From assembly GCA_036262035.1 (NCBI GenBank), contig DATAJS010000009.1, positions 359,837-423,836 of the forward strand: DNA of 64,000 nucleotides. The letters are read 5' to 3'. Within the stretch, counting starts at the first letter, position 1, and the number at the start of each line of letters is the position of its first letter. The notes beneath the pieces were generated by a model. The model had not been told where the DNA came from and did no database searches. It worked only from the letters and a program-made list of their open reading frames with translations. The stretch is from Burkholderiales bacterium. GTDB taxonomy: Bacteria > Pseudomonadota > Gammaproteobacteria > Burkholderiales > SG8-41. Both the position numbers and the translations under genes were made by a program. Positions 25,480 to 33,615 of the stretch are shown here, in pieces.

Positions 25480-26660
25480 TAGTGCGCGTGCACGGGCTCG
25501 CCCGAGCACGCTTTGGCTTGTTCTTCGCTATAGCCGAGCAGTCCGGTCAGCACGGCGACGGTGTGCTCGCCGAGCTCCGCGACGTGCGGCCGCGCGTGGG
25601 TCTTCAGCCCCGGCATCTGGAACGGCGCATTCGGGACGAGATACTCGCCGACGCGGTCCTTCACCTTCGAGAAAGCGCCGCGCTCTATCGTCTGCGGATC
25701 GTTCATCGCTTCCTCGACCGTCTGGTAGCGCGTCGACGGCACGCCGCCCGCGAGCAAGGTGTCTTCGCATTCCTGTCCGCGACGCTTGCTCGTCCATGCC
25801 TCGATGAGGTCCATGAGCTCGCCCCAGTGCGCCTCGCGCACGCGGGTCTTCGCGAAGCGCGGGTCGGTCGTCCATTCGGGATGACCGACGGTCTTCGCGA
25901 GGTTCTCGAAGTTCTTCTGCGAGGTCGGCGCGGTGACGATGTAGCCGTCGAGCGTCTTCAGCGGCTGGTAGACGCGGATCTTCTCGTCGGTCGGCGCCTG
26001 CGTTTCCTGCACTTCGTAGACGAGCAGGTTCAGCATCGCGTCCATCAGCGCGACGTCGATGAAGCGGCCCTGGCCGGTGCGCTCGCGGTCGTAGAGCGCG
26101 GTCTGCACCGCGCCGAACGCCGACATCCCGCCGAAGACGTCGGCGATGAAGGTCGCGGTGTTCGCCGGACGGCCGCCGCCCTGGTATTGCACCTGCGCGA
26201 GATCGTAACCGCTCGACGCATGCACGATCGGCGCATACGCCGGACGCTGCGACTTCGGCCCGGTCTGGCCGAAGCCCGACACCGAGCAATAGACGACCTT
26301 CGGATTGGTCGCGGAGACCGCCTTGTAACCGATGCCGAGACGATCGGCGACGCCGGGCCGCCAGTTCTCGACGATGACGTCGCATTTCGCCGCCAGCGCG
26401 ATCGCGGCATCGCGGCCCGCCGGCGACTTCAGGTCGAGCACCAGGCTTTTCTTGCCGCAGTTCAGATGCCCGAAGAAGCTGCTGTAGCCCTTGCGCACCG
26501 GGCGGCGATTGCGGTTGTGATCGCCGGCCGGCGGCTCGACCTTGAGCACTTCGGCGCCGAGGTCCGCGAGCACCCGCGTGCAGTACGGCCCCGACAGCAT
26601 GTTGGTGAAGTCGAGGACGCGGATGCCGTCCATCGGCCCGCGCGACTCAGCAGCTTTCAT
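25479..26660 (-). CDS. CaiB/BaiF (class III) CoA-transferase
   Basis: A 393-residue class III CoA-transferase: DGIRVLDFTNMLSGPY near residue 11, VKVEPPAGD-like LKVEPPAGDH near residue 39, VSGFGQTGP near residue 127 and the probable catalytic Asp174 in FIADVFGG. A GGAGGAG ribosome-binding site lies upstream. As the third gene of the acyl-CoA operon it probably makes the CoA thioester that the adjacent dehydrogenases oxidise. Confidence 0.85.
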   Translation of the reverse strand: MKAAESRGPMDGIRVLDFTNMLSGPYCTRVLADLGAEVLKVEPPAGDHNRNRRPVRKGYSSFFGHLNCGKKSLVLDLKSPAGRDAAIALAAKCDVIVENWRPGVADRLGIGYKAVSATNPKVVYCSVSGFGQTGPKSQRPAYAPIVHASSGYDLAQVQYQGGGRPANTATFIADVFGGMSAFGAVQTALYDRERTGQGRFIDVALMDAMLNLLVYEVQETQAPTDEKIRVYQPLKTLDGYIVTAPTSQKNFENLAKTVGHPEWTTDPRFAKTRVREAHWGELMDLIEAWTSKRRGQECEDTLLAGGVPSTRYQTVEEAMNDPQTIERGAFSKVKDRVGEYLVPNAPFQMPGLKTHARPHVAELGEHTVAVLTGLLGYSEEQAKACSGEPVHAH

Positions 26661-26679
26661 TGCTTCTCCTCCGTTGTTC

Positions 26680-27744
26680 TCAGGGCAGCGCCGCGCCCAT
26701 GTCGGGCTTGCTCGCCGCGACGACGTAACGCCAGAGCCCTTCGCCGCCGAGCTGTGCGGCCACGCGGCCGACCCACGCCTGCCATTCGGTCTCGGTGCCG
26801 AACTCGTCGCGCCATGCCCACAGACGGCGCGTGCTTCGATGCAGCGTGTGCTCGTGCGTGAAACCCATCGCGGCGTGGACCTGGTGCGCTACACCGGCGA
26901 CGACCGCCACCGCTTCGCCGATGCGCGCTTTGGCCGCGGCGATCTCGAAGCGCGCGAGGCGCTCGGCGTTCGCTTCGGCTGCCGATTGCGCGACCGCGCT
27001 GCCGGCAGCGACCTGCGAGGCCATGGCCGAAATCTGCTGCTGCACCGCCTGGAACTTGCCGATGAGGCGTCCGAACTGAACGCGCTCTTTCGCGTATGCC
27101 ACGGTGAGCTCCAGCGCGCGCTCCATGGCGCCCGCCATCGACTGCGTGCGGAACAGCGCGCCGTTGAAGAAGAGCTCGCTGCGGTTCCAGCCTTTGCCCG
27201 TATCCTCCTCGGAGACCGGCAGGCGATCGAATCGAACCGCGTCGCGCGGCTCGCGCGCGTAGCTCCAGTCATGCGTCCAGCCCTGCGGCTTCTTCACGAC
27301 GACCGTGCGCGCGCCGTCGTCGGCGTCGGCGATCAGCACCAGGGTTTCAGCGTCGCGGCCCCAGGGGATGCGCTTGAGCGATCCGGAGAGACGCCAGCCG
27401 CCGCTCGCGCGTTCGAGCTTGAGGTTGTCCCGGCGAAGCACCGGGCCGATGGTCAGCGCACCGTCGACGGCCGAAAGGTTCGCCGCGGCGAGCATGCGCT
27501 GCGCGAGCCAGGTCTCGACGAGCGGCACCGGTGCAGCGTAAGCACCCAGCACGCGCGCCAATGCACAGAGATCGACCGTCCCGACACCGGTGTCGCTCTG
27601 CGCGGCCGCTGCAAGCCCGGTATCGGTCAGCGCGTTCCACAGCTCGCGAGGCCAGGTGCCCGCTTCTGCGGCTTCGGTCACTTCGCGGGTGCACAGATCG
27701 CGGAAGAGGCGCGCCGCGCTGTCGGTGAGCATCGCGTCGCTCAT
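26680..27744 (-). CDS. Acyl-CoA dehydrogenase, probable second (beta) subunit
   Basis: A 354-residue acyl-CoA dehydrogenase-family protein with an intact C-terminal helical domain (KERVQFGRLIGKFQAVQQQ near residue 235 and HQVHAAMGFTHEHTLHRSTRRL near residue 300) but a short, divergent N-terminal half. Its ATG overlaps the stop of the upstream dehydrogenase as ATGA. Adjacent unequal acyl-CoA dehydrogenase pairs form alpha2-beta2 enzymes in steroid side-chain breakdown (FadE28-FadE29 type), and this pair fits that pattern. Confidence 0.8.
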   Translation of the reverse strand: MSDAMLTDSAARLFRDLCTREVTEAAEAGTWPRELWNALTDTGLAAAAQSDTGVGTVDLCALARVLGAYAAPVPLVETWLAQRMLAAANLSAVDGALTIGPVLRRDNLKLERASGGWRLSGSLKRIPWGRDAETLVLIADADDGARTVVVKKPQGWTHDWSYAREPRDAVRFDRLPVSEEDTGKGWNRSELFFNGALFRTQSMAGAMERALELTVAYAKERVQFGRLIGKFQAVQQQISAMASQVAAGSAVAQSAAEANAERLARFEIAAAKARIGEAVAVVAGVAHQVHAAMGFTHEHTLHRSTRRLWAWRDEFGTETEWQAWVGRVAAQLGGEGLWRYVVAASKPDMGAALP

Positions 27745-28901
27745 CGCAGCCCCAGCCCCCGCGCGATGATGCCGCGCAGGATCTCGCGCGTGCCGCCGCG
27801 GATCGGATACGACGGCGCGTAGAGCAGCGCGCGGTCGAGCATCTCGTTGAAGCGGTCCTCGTCCGGCAGCTTCGCGCGGTCTTCTTCCTGCATCACCTGG
27901 CGCGCGGCTTCGGGGATGTCCTGGTCGAACTGGTTGCCGAGGTCCTTGACGAGGGCCGCTTCCACCGCGGGCGTGATGCCCTGGTTGAGCAGCCCCGCGA
28001 GCGAGAACGACATGCGGTGCAGCGTCCACAGATGCGTCACGAGACGCCCGATCTTCTCGGCGTCCGCACGGTCGAGGTCGGCGCCCGCGCTGTCGAGCAG
28101 GTGCACGAGCACGCCGTAGGCGTTGAGCCAGCGCTCCGAGCCCGCGCGCTCGTGCGCGAGCTCGCCCGACACCTGCTTCCAGCCGTTGCCGACTTCGCCG
28201 ATGACGCGATCGTCCGGAATGAAGACGTCGTCGAACACCACTTCGTTGAAATCGTGATCGCCCGCGAGGTTGTAGATCGGGCTGATCGTGATGCCGGGCC
28301 AGTCGAGATCGACGATGAACTGGGTCACGCCTTCGTGGCGGTTCTTCTCGTCGAACGGCGCGGTGCGCGCGAAGAGGTTCATGAGGTGCGCCTTGTGCGC
28401 ATAGCTCGTCCAGACCTTGCGGCCGGTCACGCGCCAGCCGCCGTCGACTTTCGTCGCCTTGGTCTTGATCGACGCGAGATCGGAGCCGGAGTCGGGCTCG
28501 CTCATGCCGACGCAGACGTAGCACTCGCCCGCGGCGATGCGCGGGAGATAGGTGCGCTTCTGGTCTTCCGAGCCGCACGAGAGCAGCAGCGGACCGAACT
28601 GGCGGTCGGCGAGCCAGTGCGCGCGCACCGGCGCGCCGGCGGCGAGCAGCTCTTCGGTGACGACGTAACGCTCGAGCGAGCTCTTCTCGTGGCCGCCGTA
28701 CTGCTTCGGCCACGTCATGCCGATCCAGCCTTTGGCCGCTACTTTCCTGCTGAACCCGGCGTCGTAGCGGTCCCAGCCCGAAGGCTCGCGCGTATAGGCG
28801 CCGGCTTCGAGCTCGGCGCGCAGGAAAGCACGCACCTCTTCGCGCAAGCGTTCGAGGTGCTCGGCATTCTCGAGCTCGGCCAGGCTGAACGAGGTGAACA
28901 T
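27741..28901 (-). CDS. Acyl-CoA dehydrogenase, probable first (alpha) subunit
   Basis: A 386-residue flavoprotein that would insert a 2,3-double bond into an acyl-CoA. Signatures are WPKQYGGHEKSSLERYVV near residue 64, CVGMSEPDSGSDLASIKT near residue 129, the WRVTGRKVWTSYA strand and the C-terminal YPIRGGTREILRGIIA. The IEGT glutamate of short-chain enzymes is absent from the last motif (RGGT), as in several heteromeric relatives. It is the first gene of the operon, 33 bp downstream of IclR-type site B. Confidence 0.85.
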   Translation of the reverse strand: MFTSFSLAELENAEHLERLREEVRAFLRAELEAGAYTREPSGWDRYDAGFSRKVAAKGWIGMTWPKQYGGHEKSSLERYVVTEELLAAGAPVRAHWLADRQFGPLLLSCGSEDQKRTYLPRIAAGECYVCVGMSEPDSGSDLASIKTKATKVDGGWRVTGRKVWTSYAHKAHLMNLFARTAPFDEKNRHEGVTQFIVDLDWPGITISPIYNLAGDHDFNEVVFDDVFIPDDRVIGEVGNGWKQVSGELAHERAGSERWLNAYGVLVHLLDSAGADLDRADAEKIGRLVTHLWTLHRMSFSLAGLLNQGITPAVEAALVKDLGNQFDQDIPEAARQVMQEEDRAKLPDEDRFNEMLDRALLYAPSYPIRGGTREILRGIIARGLGLR

Positions 28902-28934
28902 CGGCTGGTCGCGGCGGACGGTGCTGCCGCAGGG

Positions 28935-28959
28935 CGTTTAATATTCTGAACGACGTTCG
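28935..28959 (-). promoter_or_regulatory. IclR-type operator/promoter, copy B
   Basis: The minus strand reads GAACGTCGTTC, an 8-bp spacer with AATATT, and a third half-site AAACG. It matches copies A and C at 17 shared positions and lies 33 bp upstream of the first acyl-CoA dehydrogenase start. Confidence 0.65.
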
Positions 28960-29015
28960 GATTTTCGGGGGCCGGAGAAGGTGTGTCAAGCGGCCTGGGG
29001 CTTGAAAGGCGTGAT

Positions 29016-29160
29016 TGACCGCCAAGGACGCCAAGGACGCAAACGAAGATCAAAAGCGTTTAATCAACATGCCTGCGCGCCCGGCGGCGTGCTCACCCGT
29101 TATCGCTTCGCTTTTCCTTTGCGTCCTTTGCGTCCTTTGCGGTTCCAGCTTTTCGCTTCA
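29016..29160. repeat. Inverted pair of GGACGCCAAGGACGC repeats
   Basis: ACCGCCAAGGACGCCAAGG at about 29018 and the inverse CCTTTGCGTCCTTTGCG at about 29117 flank a short AT-richer centre. Related copies are at 30075-30212 and 49902-49951. The unit repeats a 9-bp step (AAAGGACGC). Confidence 0.7.
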
Positions 29161-30207
29161 GGCCCCCTTCCCCTTCAGCCCGGCGGCGTCGATGACCTTG
29201 CGCCACGTCGCGATCTCCTCGCGCAGCACCGACGCGAACTCTTCGGGTGTCGACGCATTCACTTCGAAACCCATGTCGACCAGCCGCGAGCGCATCGCGG
29301 GCGCATCGACGATGCGCACGAGCTTGTCGTGCAGCAGCGCGACGATGGCCTTCGGCGTAGCGCGCGGCGCAACCACACCGTACCAGCTCGTCGGCTTCAC
29401 CGCGTAGCCGCTTTCGGCGAATGTCGCCAGATCGGGCAGGATCGCGAGCCGCTTGTCGCTGCCCACGGCGAGCGCACGCACGCGATCGGCTTTCATGTGC
29501 GGGAGCGCGGCGGCGACGGCCATGAATCCGGCGTCGACCTCCGCCGCGACGATCGCGGTGACCGCAGGGCCGCTGCCCTTGTACGGAACGTGCGTCAGCG
29601 AAACGCCGGCGACGTTCATCAACAGCTCCATCTGCATGTGGCTGCCGATGCCGCGGCCGCCCGAGGCGTAATTGAGCTTGCCGGGACGCGATCTCGCGAG
29701 CGCCACGAGCTCCTTCACCGAGCTCGCGGGCACCCTGGGATTGACCACGAGCACGAACGGCGCACCGGCGACGAGCGAGACCGGCGCGAAGTCCTTCACC
29801 GAGTCGTACGGCGCGCCGGTCAGGTATGGCGCGATCGCGAGCGGCCCCTGGAAACCGAGGAGCAGCGTGTAGCCGTCGGGCGCGGCTTTGGCCGCGATGT
29901 CGGTGCCGATCACGCCCGCCGCGCCCGCGCGGGTGTCGATGACGACCGGCTTGCCCAACGAGTCACTCAACGCCGGCGCTATCGCTCTCATCAGCAGCTC
30001 GTTGGGACCGCCGGGTGAGGATGCGACGATCACTCGGATAGGCTTGGTCGGATAGCCTTGCTGCGCGAAAGATGAACCGCAAAGGACGCCAAGGACGCAA
30101 AGGACTACAAAAGCAAAACTAACCGCAGAGGACGCGGAGGAAAATCTCTCATTGAAAAAAGCTTTTGATCTTCCTTGGCGTCCTTTGCGTCCTTTGCGGT
30201 TCAACAC
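29158..30207 (-). CDS. Bug/TctC-family periplasmic binding protein with repeat-encoded signal peptide
   Basis: A 349-residue Bug receptor; mature-region motifs include YPTKPIRVIVASSPGG, APDGYTLLL and THVPYKGSG. The start is a GTG at 30207 with a GGAGG site 8 bases upstream; no ATG exists in the leader. The basic n-region (NRKGRKGRQGRSK) and the hydrophobic core (AFVVLCVLGVLCGSSFA before QQGYP) are both translated from the GGACGCAAAGG repeat in opposite orientations. The leader still looks exportable. It follows the racemase-like gene in the iclR transcription unit. Confidence 0.8.
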   Translation of the reverse strand: MLNRKGRKGRQGRSKAFFNERFSSASSAVSFAFVVLCVLGVLCGSSFAQQGYPTKPIRVIVASSPGGPNELLMRAIAPALSDSLGKPVVIDTRAGAAGVIGTDIAAKAAPDGYTLLLGFQGPLAIAPYLTGAPYDSVKDFAPVSLVAGAPFVLVVNPRVPASSVKELVALARSRPGKLNYASGGRGIGSHMQMELLMNVAGVSLTHVPYKGSGPAVTAIVAAEVDAGFMAVAAALPHMKADRVRALAVGSDKRLAILPDLATFAESGYAVKPTSWYGVVAPRATPKAIVALLHDKLVRIVDAPAMRSRLVDMGFEVNASTPEEFASVLREEIATWRKVIDAAGLKGKGA

Positions 30208-30336
30208 GCTTTTCGCCTCCGGGGTCTGCAACAGCGCGGTGCGTTACCACGCACCCTACGCCTTCTCGAGCATGATGCGTTGAAGATGGCCGTCCGCTGG
30301 TTTTCCTCTGCGTCCTCTGCGGTTAAAAACGCCTTA
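30075..30336. repeat. Dense cluster of dispersed repeats
   Basis: Inverted GGACGC-AAGG repeats (30075-30212), a GTGCGTTACCACGCACC unit (30238-30254) and a CCTCTGCGTCCTCTGCGG unit (about 30306-30323) fill the gap after the racemase-like gene and run into the Bug leader. Confidence 0.7.
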
Positions 30337-31464
30337 AAGCACTCCAGAGCTCTGTAGAGCGGCAATCTCTTCCGTCGCCAACCACCCTTCCAGCGCCCGC
30401 TTCGCATCCGGCGCTTCAGGCGGCGTAGGCGTCTCCGGCACCGTCCGGCTGAAGCGCGGCGCGGGCGCGGGTTGGGTGACGCCGTCGACGTCGATGAACG
30501 TCTGACGCGCCGCGAGGTGCGGATGCTTCGGCGCTTCGGCCATCGACAGCACCGGCGCGAAGCACGCGTCGCTGCCTTCGAGCAGCTTCACCCATTCGCC
30601 GCGCGTCTTCGTCTTGAATTTTGCCGCGAGCGCGGTCTTGGCGCGCTCCCAGTTCTTCTTGTCGCGCTGCTCGCCCAGCGTTTCGGGTGCGATCTCCAGC
30701 ACCTTCAGGAGATCGGCATAGAAGCGCCCTTCGATCGGCGCCACCGAGATCCATTCGCCGTCGGCGCACTGGTAGACGTCGTAATAGTGCGCGCCGGAAT
30801 CGAGGCTGTTCGTCCCGCGCTCGAGCGACGCGAGGCCGCCGCCGAAAAGACCGTAGATCGAGGTCATCAGGTTGGCCGTGCCATCGACGATCGCGGCGTC
30901 GACCACCTGTCCTTTGCCCGACTGCCGCGCTTCGATGATGCCTGCGAGGATGCCCATCGCGAGGTAGAGCGAACCGCCGGCGTAATCGCCGAGCAGGTTG
31001 AGCGGCGGCGTGGGCGGCTGGTCCTTGCGGCCGATCGCGGCGAGCGCGCCGGTGATCGCGATGTAATTGAGATCGTGGCCCGCGGCCCTGGCGAGCGGTC
31101 CTTCCTGTCCCCAGCCGGTCATGCGGCCGTAGACGAGCTTCGCATTGCGCGCGAGGCACACGTCGGGACCGAGGCCCAATCGCTCCGCGACGCCCGGCCG
31201 GAATCCTTCGATCAACGCATCGGCCTGACCGACGAGCTTGAGCACGAGCTCGACCGCGTCGGGCTGTTTGAGATCGACCGCGATCGAATGGCGATTGCGC
31301 AGGAGCAGGTTGTAGGCCAGCGGCCGCGGCGTGCCGAGGTCGACCGGCTGCTTGCGGTCGACGCGTAGCACCGTGGCGCCGAGATCGGCGAGCAGCATCG
31401 CGCACATCGGCCCGGGACCGATGCCGGCGAGCTCGACCACTTTCATTCCATGGAGCGGTCCCAT
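30334..31464 (-). CDS. Alpha-methylacyl-CoA racemase-like CoA-transferase-fold enzyme
   Basis: A 376-residue class III CoA-transferase-fold protein that keeps the racemase triad of MCR/AMACR: His130 (AGHDLNY), Asp160 (LLGDYAGG) and Glu245 (APIEGRFYADL). Their spacings (30 and 85 residues) equal those reported for the Mycobacterium tuberculosis enzyme. It would interconvert 2R and 2S methyl-branched acyl-CoAs so that a stereospecific dehydrogenase can act. Its ATG overlaps the iclR stop by one base, so it is under IclR autoregulation. Confidence 0.75.
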   Translation of the reverse strand: MGPLHGMKVVELAGIGPGPMCAMLLADLGATVLRVDRKQPVDLGTPRPLAYNLLLRNRHSIAVDLKQPDAVELVLKLVGQADALIEGFRPGVAERLGLGPDVCLARNAKLVYGRMTGWGQEGPLARAAGHDLNYIAITGALAAIGRKDQPPTPPLNLLGDYAGGSLYLAMGILAGIIEARQSGKGQVVDAAIVDGTANLMTSIYGLFGGGLASLERGTNSLDSGAHYYDVYQCADGEWISVAPIEGRFYADLLKVLEIAPETLGEQRDKKNWERAKTALAAKFKTKTRGEWVKLLEGSDACFAPVLSMAEAPKHPHLAARQTFIDVDGVTQPAPAPRFSRTVPETPTPPEAPDAKRALEGWLATEEIAALQSSGVL

Positions 31465-32234
31465 CACGCCCCCTGCCCGATAAACAGGCCCGAGGCCTGT
31501 GTCGCGACGTCTTTCATGAGCTTCCTGAGTGTAGGCAACTCGCGCTCGAAGCGCTCGACCGGCGCGCCGATGAGGAGCGCCGCGGCGACGCTGCCGTTGG
31601 TGTCGAAGACCGGCGCCGCGAGTCCCGCCGCGCCCGGCACCGCTTCGCCGATGCTGATCGCGAGACCGGTCTTGCGGATCTTGTCGAGCTCCTTGCGCAG
31701 CTCCGCGCGATTGGTGAGGGTGCGGTCGGTCACCGGCTTCAACTGCACCGTCTTCACGTAATCGTCGCGCCAGTCCTCGTCCGCGAACGCGAGCAGCAGC
31801 CGTCCGGCGGCGGAGCAATACAGCGGACGCGGCGAGCCGAGCGGCGCCATGTAGCGCACCGGCTGCGGGCTCTCGACGCCTTCGACGTACGTCACGCACC
31901 GGGCGTTCTTGTCGATGATCGCGAGATACACCGATTCCTGCGAGCTCTCGACGAGCTGCTGCATGAAAGGCCGGATCAGCCTGGGAAAGCTGCGCGTGGA
32001 GAGGATGTCGGCCGCGAGCCTGAACACCGCGGGCCCGAGGCGATACACGCTGTTCTCGTGAAGGAGATAGCCCTTCGCGACGAGCGGCCGCAGGAGCGTG
32101 AGCAGGCTGCTCTTGGGCGAGCCGAGCTCGACCGAGAGCCTGGCGAGGGTCATGCCGTCGCCGCTCTTCGCGATCGCGCCGAACAGTCCGAGCACGCGCG
32201 TGAGCGAGCGCGGCGAGTTGTCTTCCTGGGCCAT
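31464..32234 (-). CDS. IclR-family transcriptional regulator
   Basis: A 256-residue regulator with an N-terminal winged helix (LTRVLGLFGAIAKSGDGMTLARL, then GSPKSSLLTLLRPLVAKGYL) and a C-terminal IclR effector-binding domain (SSQESVYLAIIDK, VPGAAGLAAPVFDTNGSVAAALLIGAP). The start at 32234 is chosen because a perfect TATAAT box and the three-half-site operator C lie at 32261-32285, so more upstream starts would fall in the promoter. It is divergent from the BadH/BadI operon and probably controls it, itself and the operons carrying sites A and B. Confidence 0.85.
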   Translation of the reverse strand: MAQEDNSPRSLTRVLGLFGAIAKSGDGMTLARLSVELGSPKSSLLTLLRPLVAKGYLLHENSVYRLGPAVFRLAADILSTRSFPRLIRPFMQQLVESSQESVYLAIIDKNARCVTYVEGVESPQPVRYMAPLGSPRPLYCSAAGRLLLAFADEDWRDDYVKTVQLKPVTDRTLTNRAELRKELDKIRKTGLAISIGEAVPGAAGLAAPVFDTNGSVAAALLIGAPVERFERELPTLRKLMKDVATQASGLFIGQGA

Positions 32235-32260
32235 GTCTTGTTTGACAGCGTTTCGTCGGG

Positions 32261-32285
32261 CGTTCATTATATCGAACACCGTTCA
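32261..32285 (-). promoter_or_regulatory. IclR-type operator/promoter, copy C (autoregulatory)
   Basis: The minus strand reads GAACGGTGTTC, then GATATAAT with a perfect TATAAT, then GAACG. The palindrome lies just upstream of the -10 box. It is 26 bp from the iclR start and 51 bp from the divergent acyl-CoA dehydrogenase start, so one protein-bound site can act on both. Confidence 0.7.
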
Positions 32286-32336
32286 GAAAACGCGAGCCGC
32301 AGCGAGCTTCTTCCGCCAAGCGGTTTTCCCGCCTCA

Positions 32337-33497
32337 ATGAGCTACACCTTATCCGACGACCAGCGGCAGGTTCAGGATCTGATCCGCCGCGTCGCGCGCG
32401 AGAAAGTCGCCGCGCGTGCCGACGAGATCGACCGCACCGCGGAATACCCCGACGACATGTACGCGCTCCTGAAGGAGCTCGGCCTGTTCACGCTGCCCTT
32501 CCCTCAGGAGTACGGCGGCGCCGCGAGCATGCTGTCGGCGTGCATCGCGGTCGAGGAGCTGGGACGCGTCTGCTACAACACCGCGTATCTGCTCGTCGTT
32601 CAATGGATCCCGTTCGGCGCGATCCTCGCCGGCGGCACGCGCGAGCAGCGCGACCGCTTCCTGCCCGGGCTCGCGAGCGGAGAGCTGCGCGCCGCGTTCT
32701 CGACCACCGAGCCGCAGAGCGGCTCCGACGTGCAGGGCATCAAGACGCGCGCGACCAAGGTCGACGGCGGGTACAGGATCGACGGCGCCAAGATCTGGTG
32801 CACCGGCTCGCACGTCGCGGACTTCATCCTCGTCGCGGCGAAGACTACGGGCGAAGACGGCAAGACCGAGATCAACCTCTTCATCGTCGAGAAAGGGATG
32901 AAGGGTTTCCAGGTCGGGCGCAAGGAAGACAAGATCGGCGCGCGCGGCATCCCCTCCTGCCCTCTCTTCTTCGATGACGTGTTCGTTCCCGAGAATAACC
33001 GGCTCGGCGCCGAAGGCAAGCAGGGCTTCAAGCTGGTGATGGAAGCCTTCAACCATTCGCGGCCGATCATCGCGGCGCGCGGCGTCGGCCTCGCGCAGGG
33101 CGCGATCGACCACGCGACGAATTTCATACAGAACCGCGTCGCGTTCGGACAGACCGTCAGCGATTTCCAGGGCGTGCGCTGGATGATCGCCGACATGGCG
33201 ATGCAGACCGAAGCCGCGCGGCATCTGGTCTATCGCGCGGCTTCTCTAGTCGACGCCGGCGTGACCGGCAGCGAGCTCGCGCCCGTCGCGGCGATGGCGA
33301 AGTGCTTCGCCACCGACGTCGCGATGAAGGTCGCCACCGACGCGGTACAGCTCTTCGGTGCGGCCGGCGTGTCGGCCGAATTCCCGATCAATCGCTACTT
33401 TCGCGACGCCAAGGTGCTGCAGATCATCGAAGGGACGAACCAGATACAGCGCAACATCATCGCCGGGTCGGTTTTGGGAAGACCCGGCAAACGATAG
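32337..33497 (+). CDS. Acyl-CoA dehydrogenase (possible cyclohexanecarboxyl-CoA dehydrogenase)
   Basis: A 386-residue classical acyl-CoA dehydrogenase: LPFPQEYGGAASMLSACIAVEEL, FSTTEPQSGSDVQGIKT, the substrate/FAD strand YRIDGAKIWCTGS and a catalytic Glu near residue 365 in IIEGTNQIQRN. It opens the plus-strand operon that ends in BadH and BadI. In that pathway it would occupy the AliB/BadJ step, making cyclohex-1-ene-1-carboxyl-CoA. Linear or branched acyl-CoA substrates remain possible. Confidence 0.85.
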   Translation: MSYTLSDDQRQVQDLIRRVAREKVAARADEIDRTAEYPDDMYALLKELGLFTLPFPQEYGGAASMLSACIAVEELGRVCYNTAYLLVVQWIPFGAILAGGTREQRDRFLPGLASGELRAAFSTTEPQSGSDVQGIKTRATKVDGGYRIDGAKIWCTGSHVADFILVAAKTTGEDGKTEINLFIVEKGMKGFQVGRKEDKIGARGIPSCPLFFDDVFVPENNRLGAEGKQGFKLVMEAFNHSRPIIAARGVGLAQGAIDHATNFIQNRVAFGQTVSDFQGVRWMIADMAMQTEAARHLVYRAASLVDAGVTGSELAPVAAMAKCFATDVAMKVATDAVQLFGAAGVSAEFPINRYFRDAKVLQIIEGTNQIQRNIIAGSVLGRPGKR

Positions 33498-33501
33498 ATA
33501 T

Positions 33502-33596
33502 CGTCATTCCCGCGAAGGCGGGAATCCATTTTCACGTTTGAGACCTCAAGAATGGATTCCCGATCACATCGCGCTGTCGCGCGGTCGGGAATGACG
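33502..33596. repeat. REP-like palindrome pair
   Basis: CGTCATTCCCGCGAAGGCGGG and the partner unit GGATTCCCGATC ... GGTCGGGAATGACG flank a CCATTTTCACG linker. It is the most complete copy of this repeat in the window and lies in the operon between the dehydrogenase and MaoC-like genes. Confidence 0.8.
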
Positions 33597-33615
33597 GTTG
33601 TTTAAAGGACCACTC

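Noticed and set aside
24669..26861. A 730-codon plus-strand frame opposite the crotonase and CoA-transferase genes
   Set aside because: It has the composition of an antisense shadow (Arg, His, Ala, Asp) and crosses several real genes.
29016..30336. Possible CRISPR array from the repeated GGACGC units
   Set aside because: The units are 9 bp, adjacent without unique spacers of constant length and occur in both orientations; no cas genes are nearby.
32235..32279. Upstream starts (GTG at 32279, ATG at 32267) for the IclR protein
   Set aside because: Both lie in or before the TATAAT box and operator, so they would not be in the transcript.
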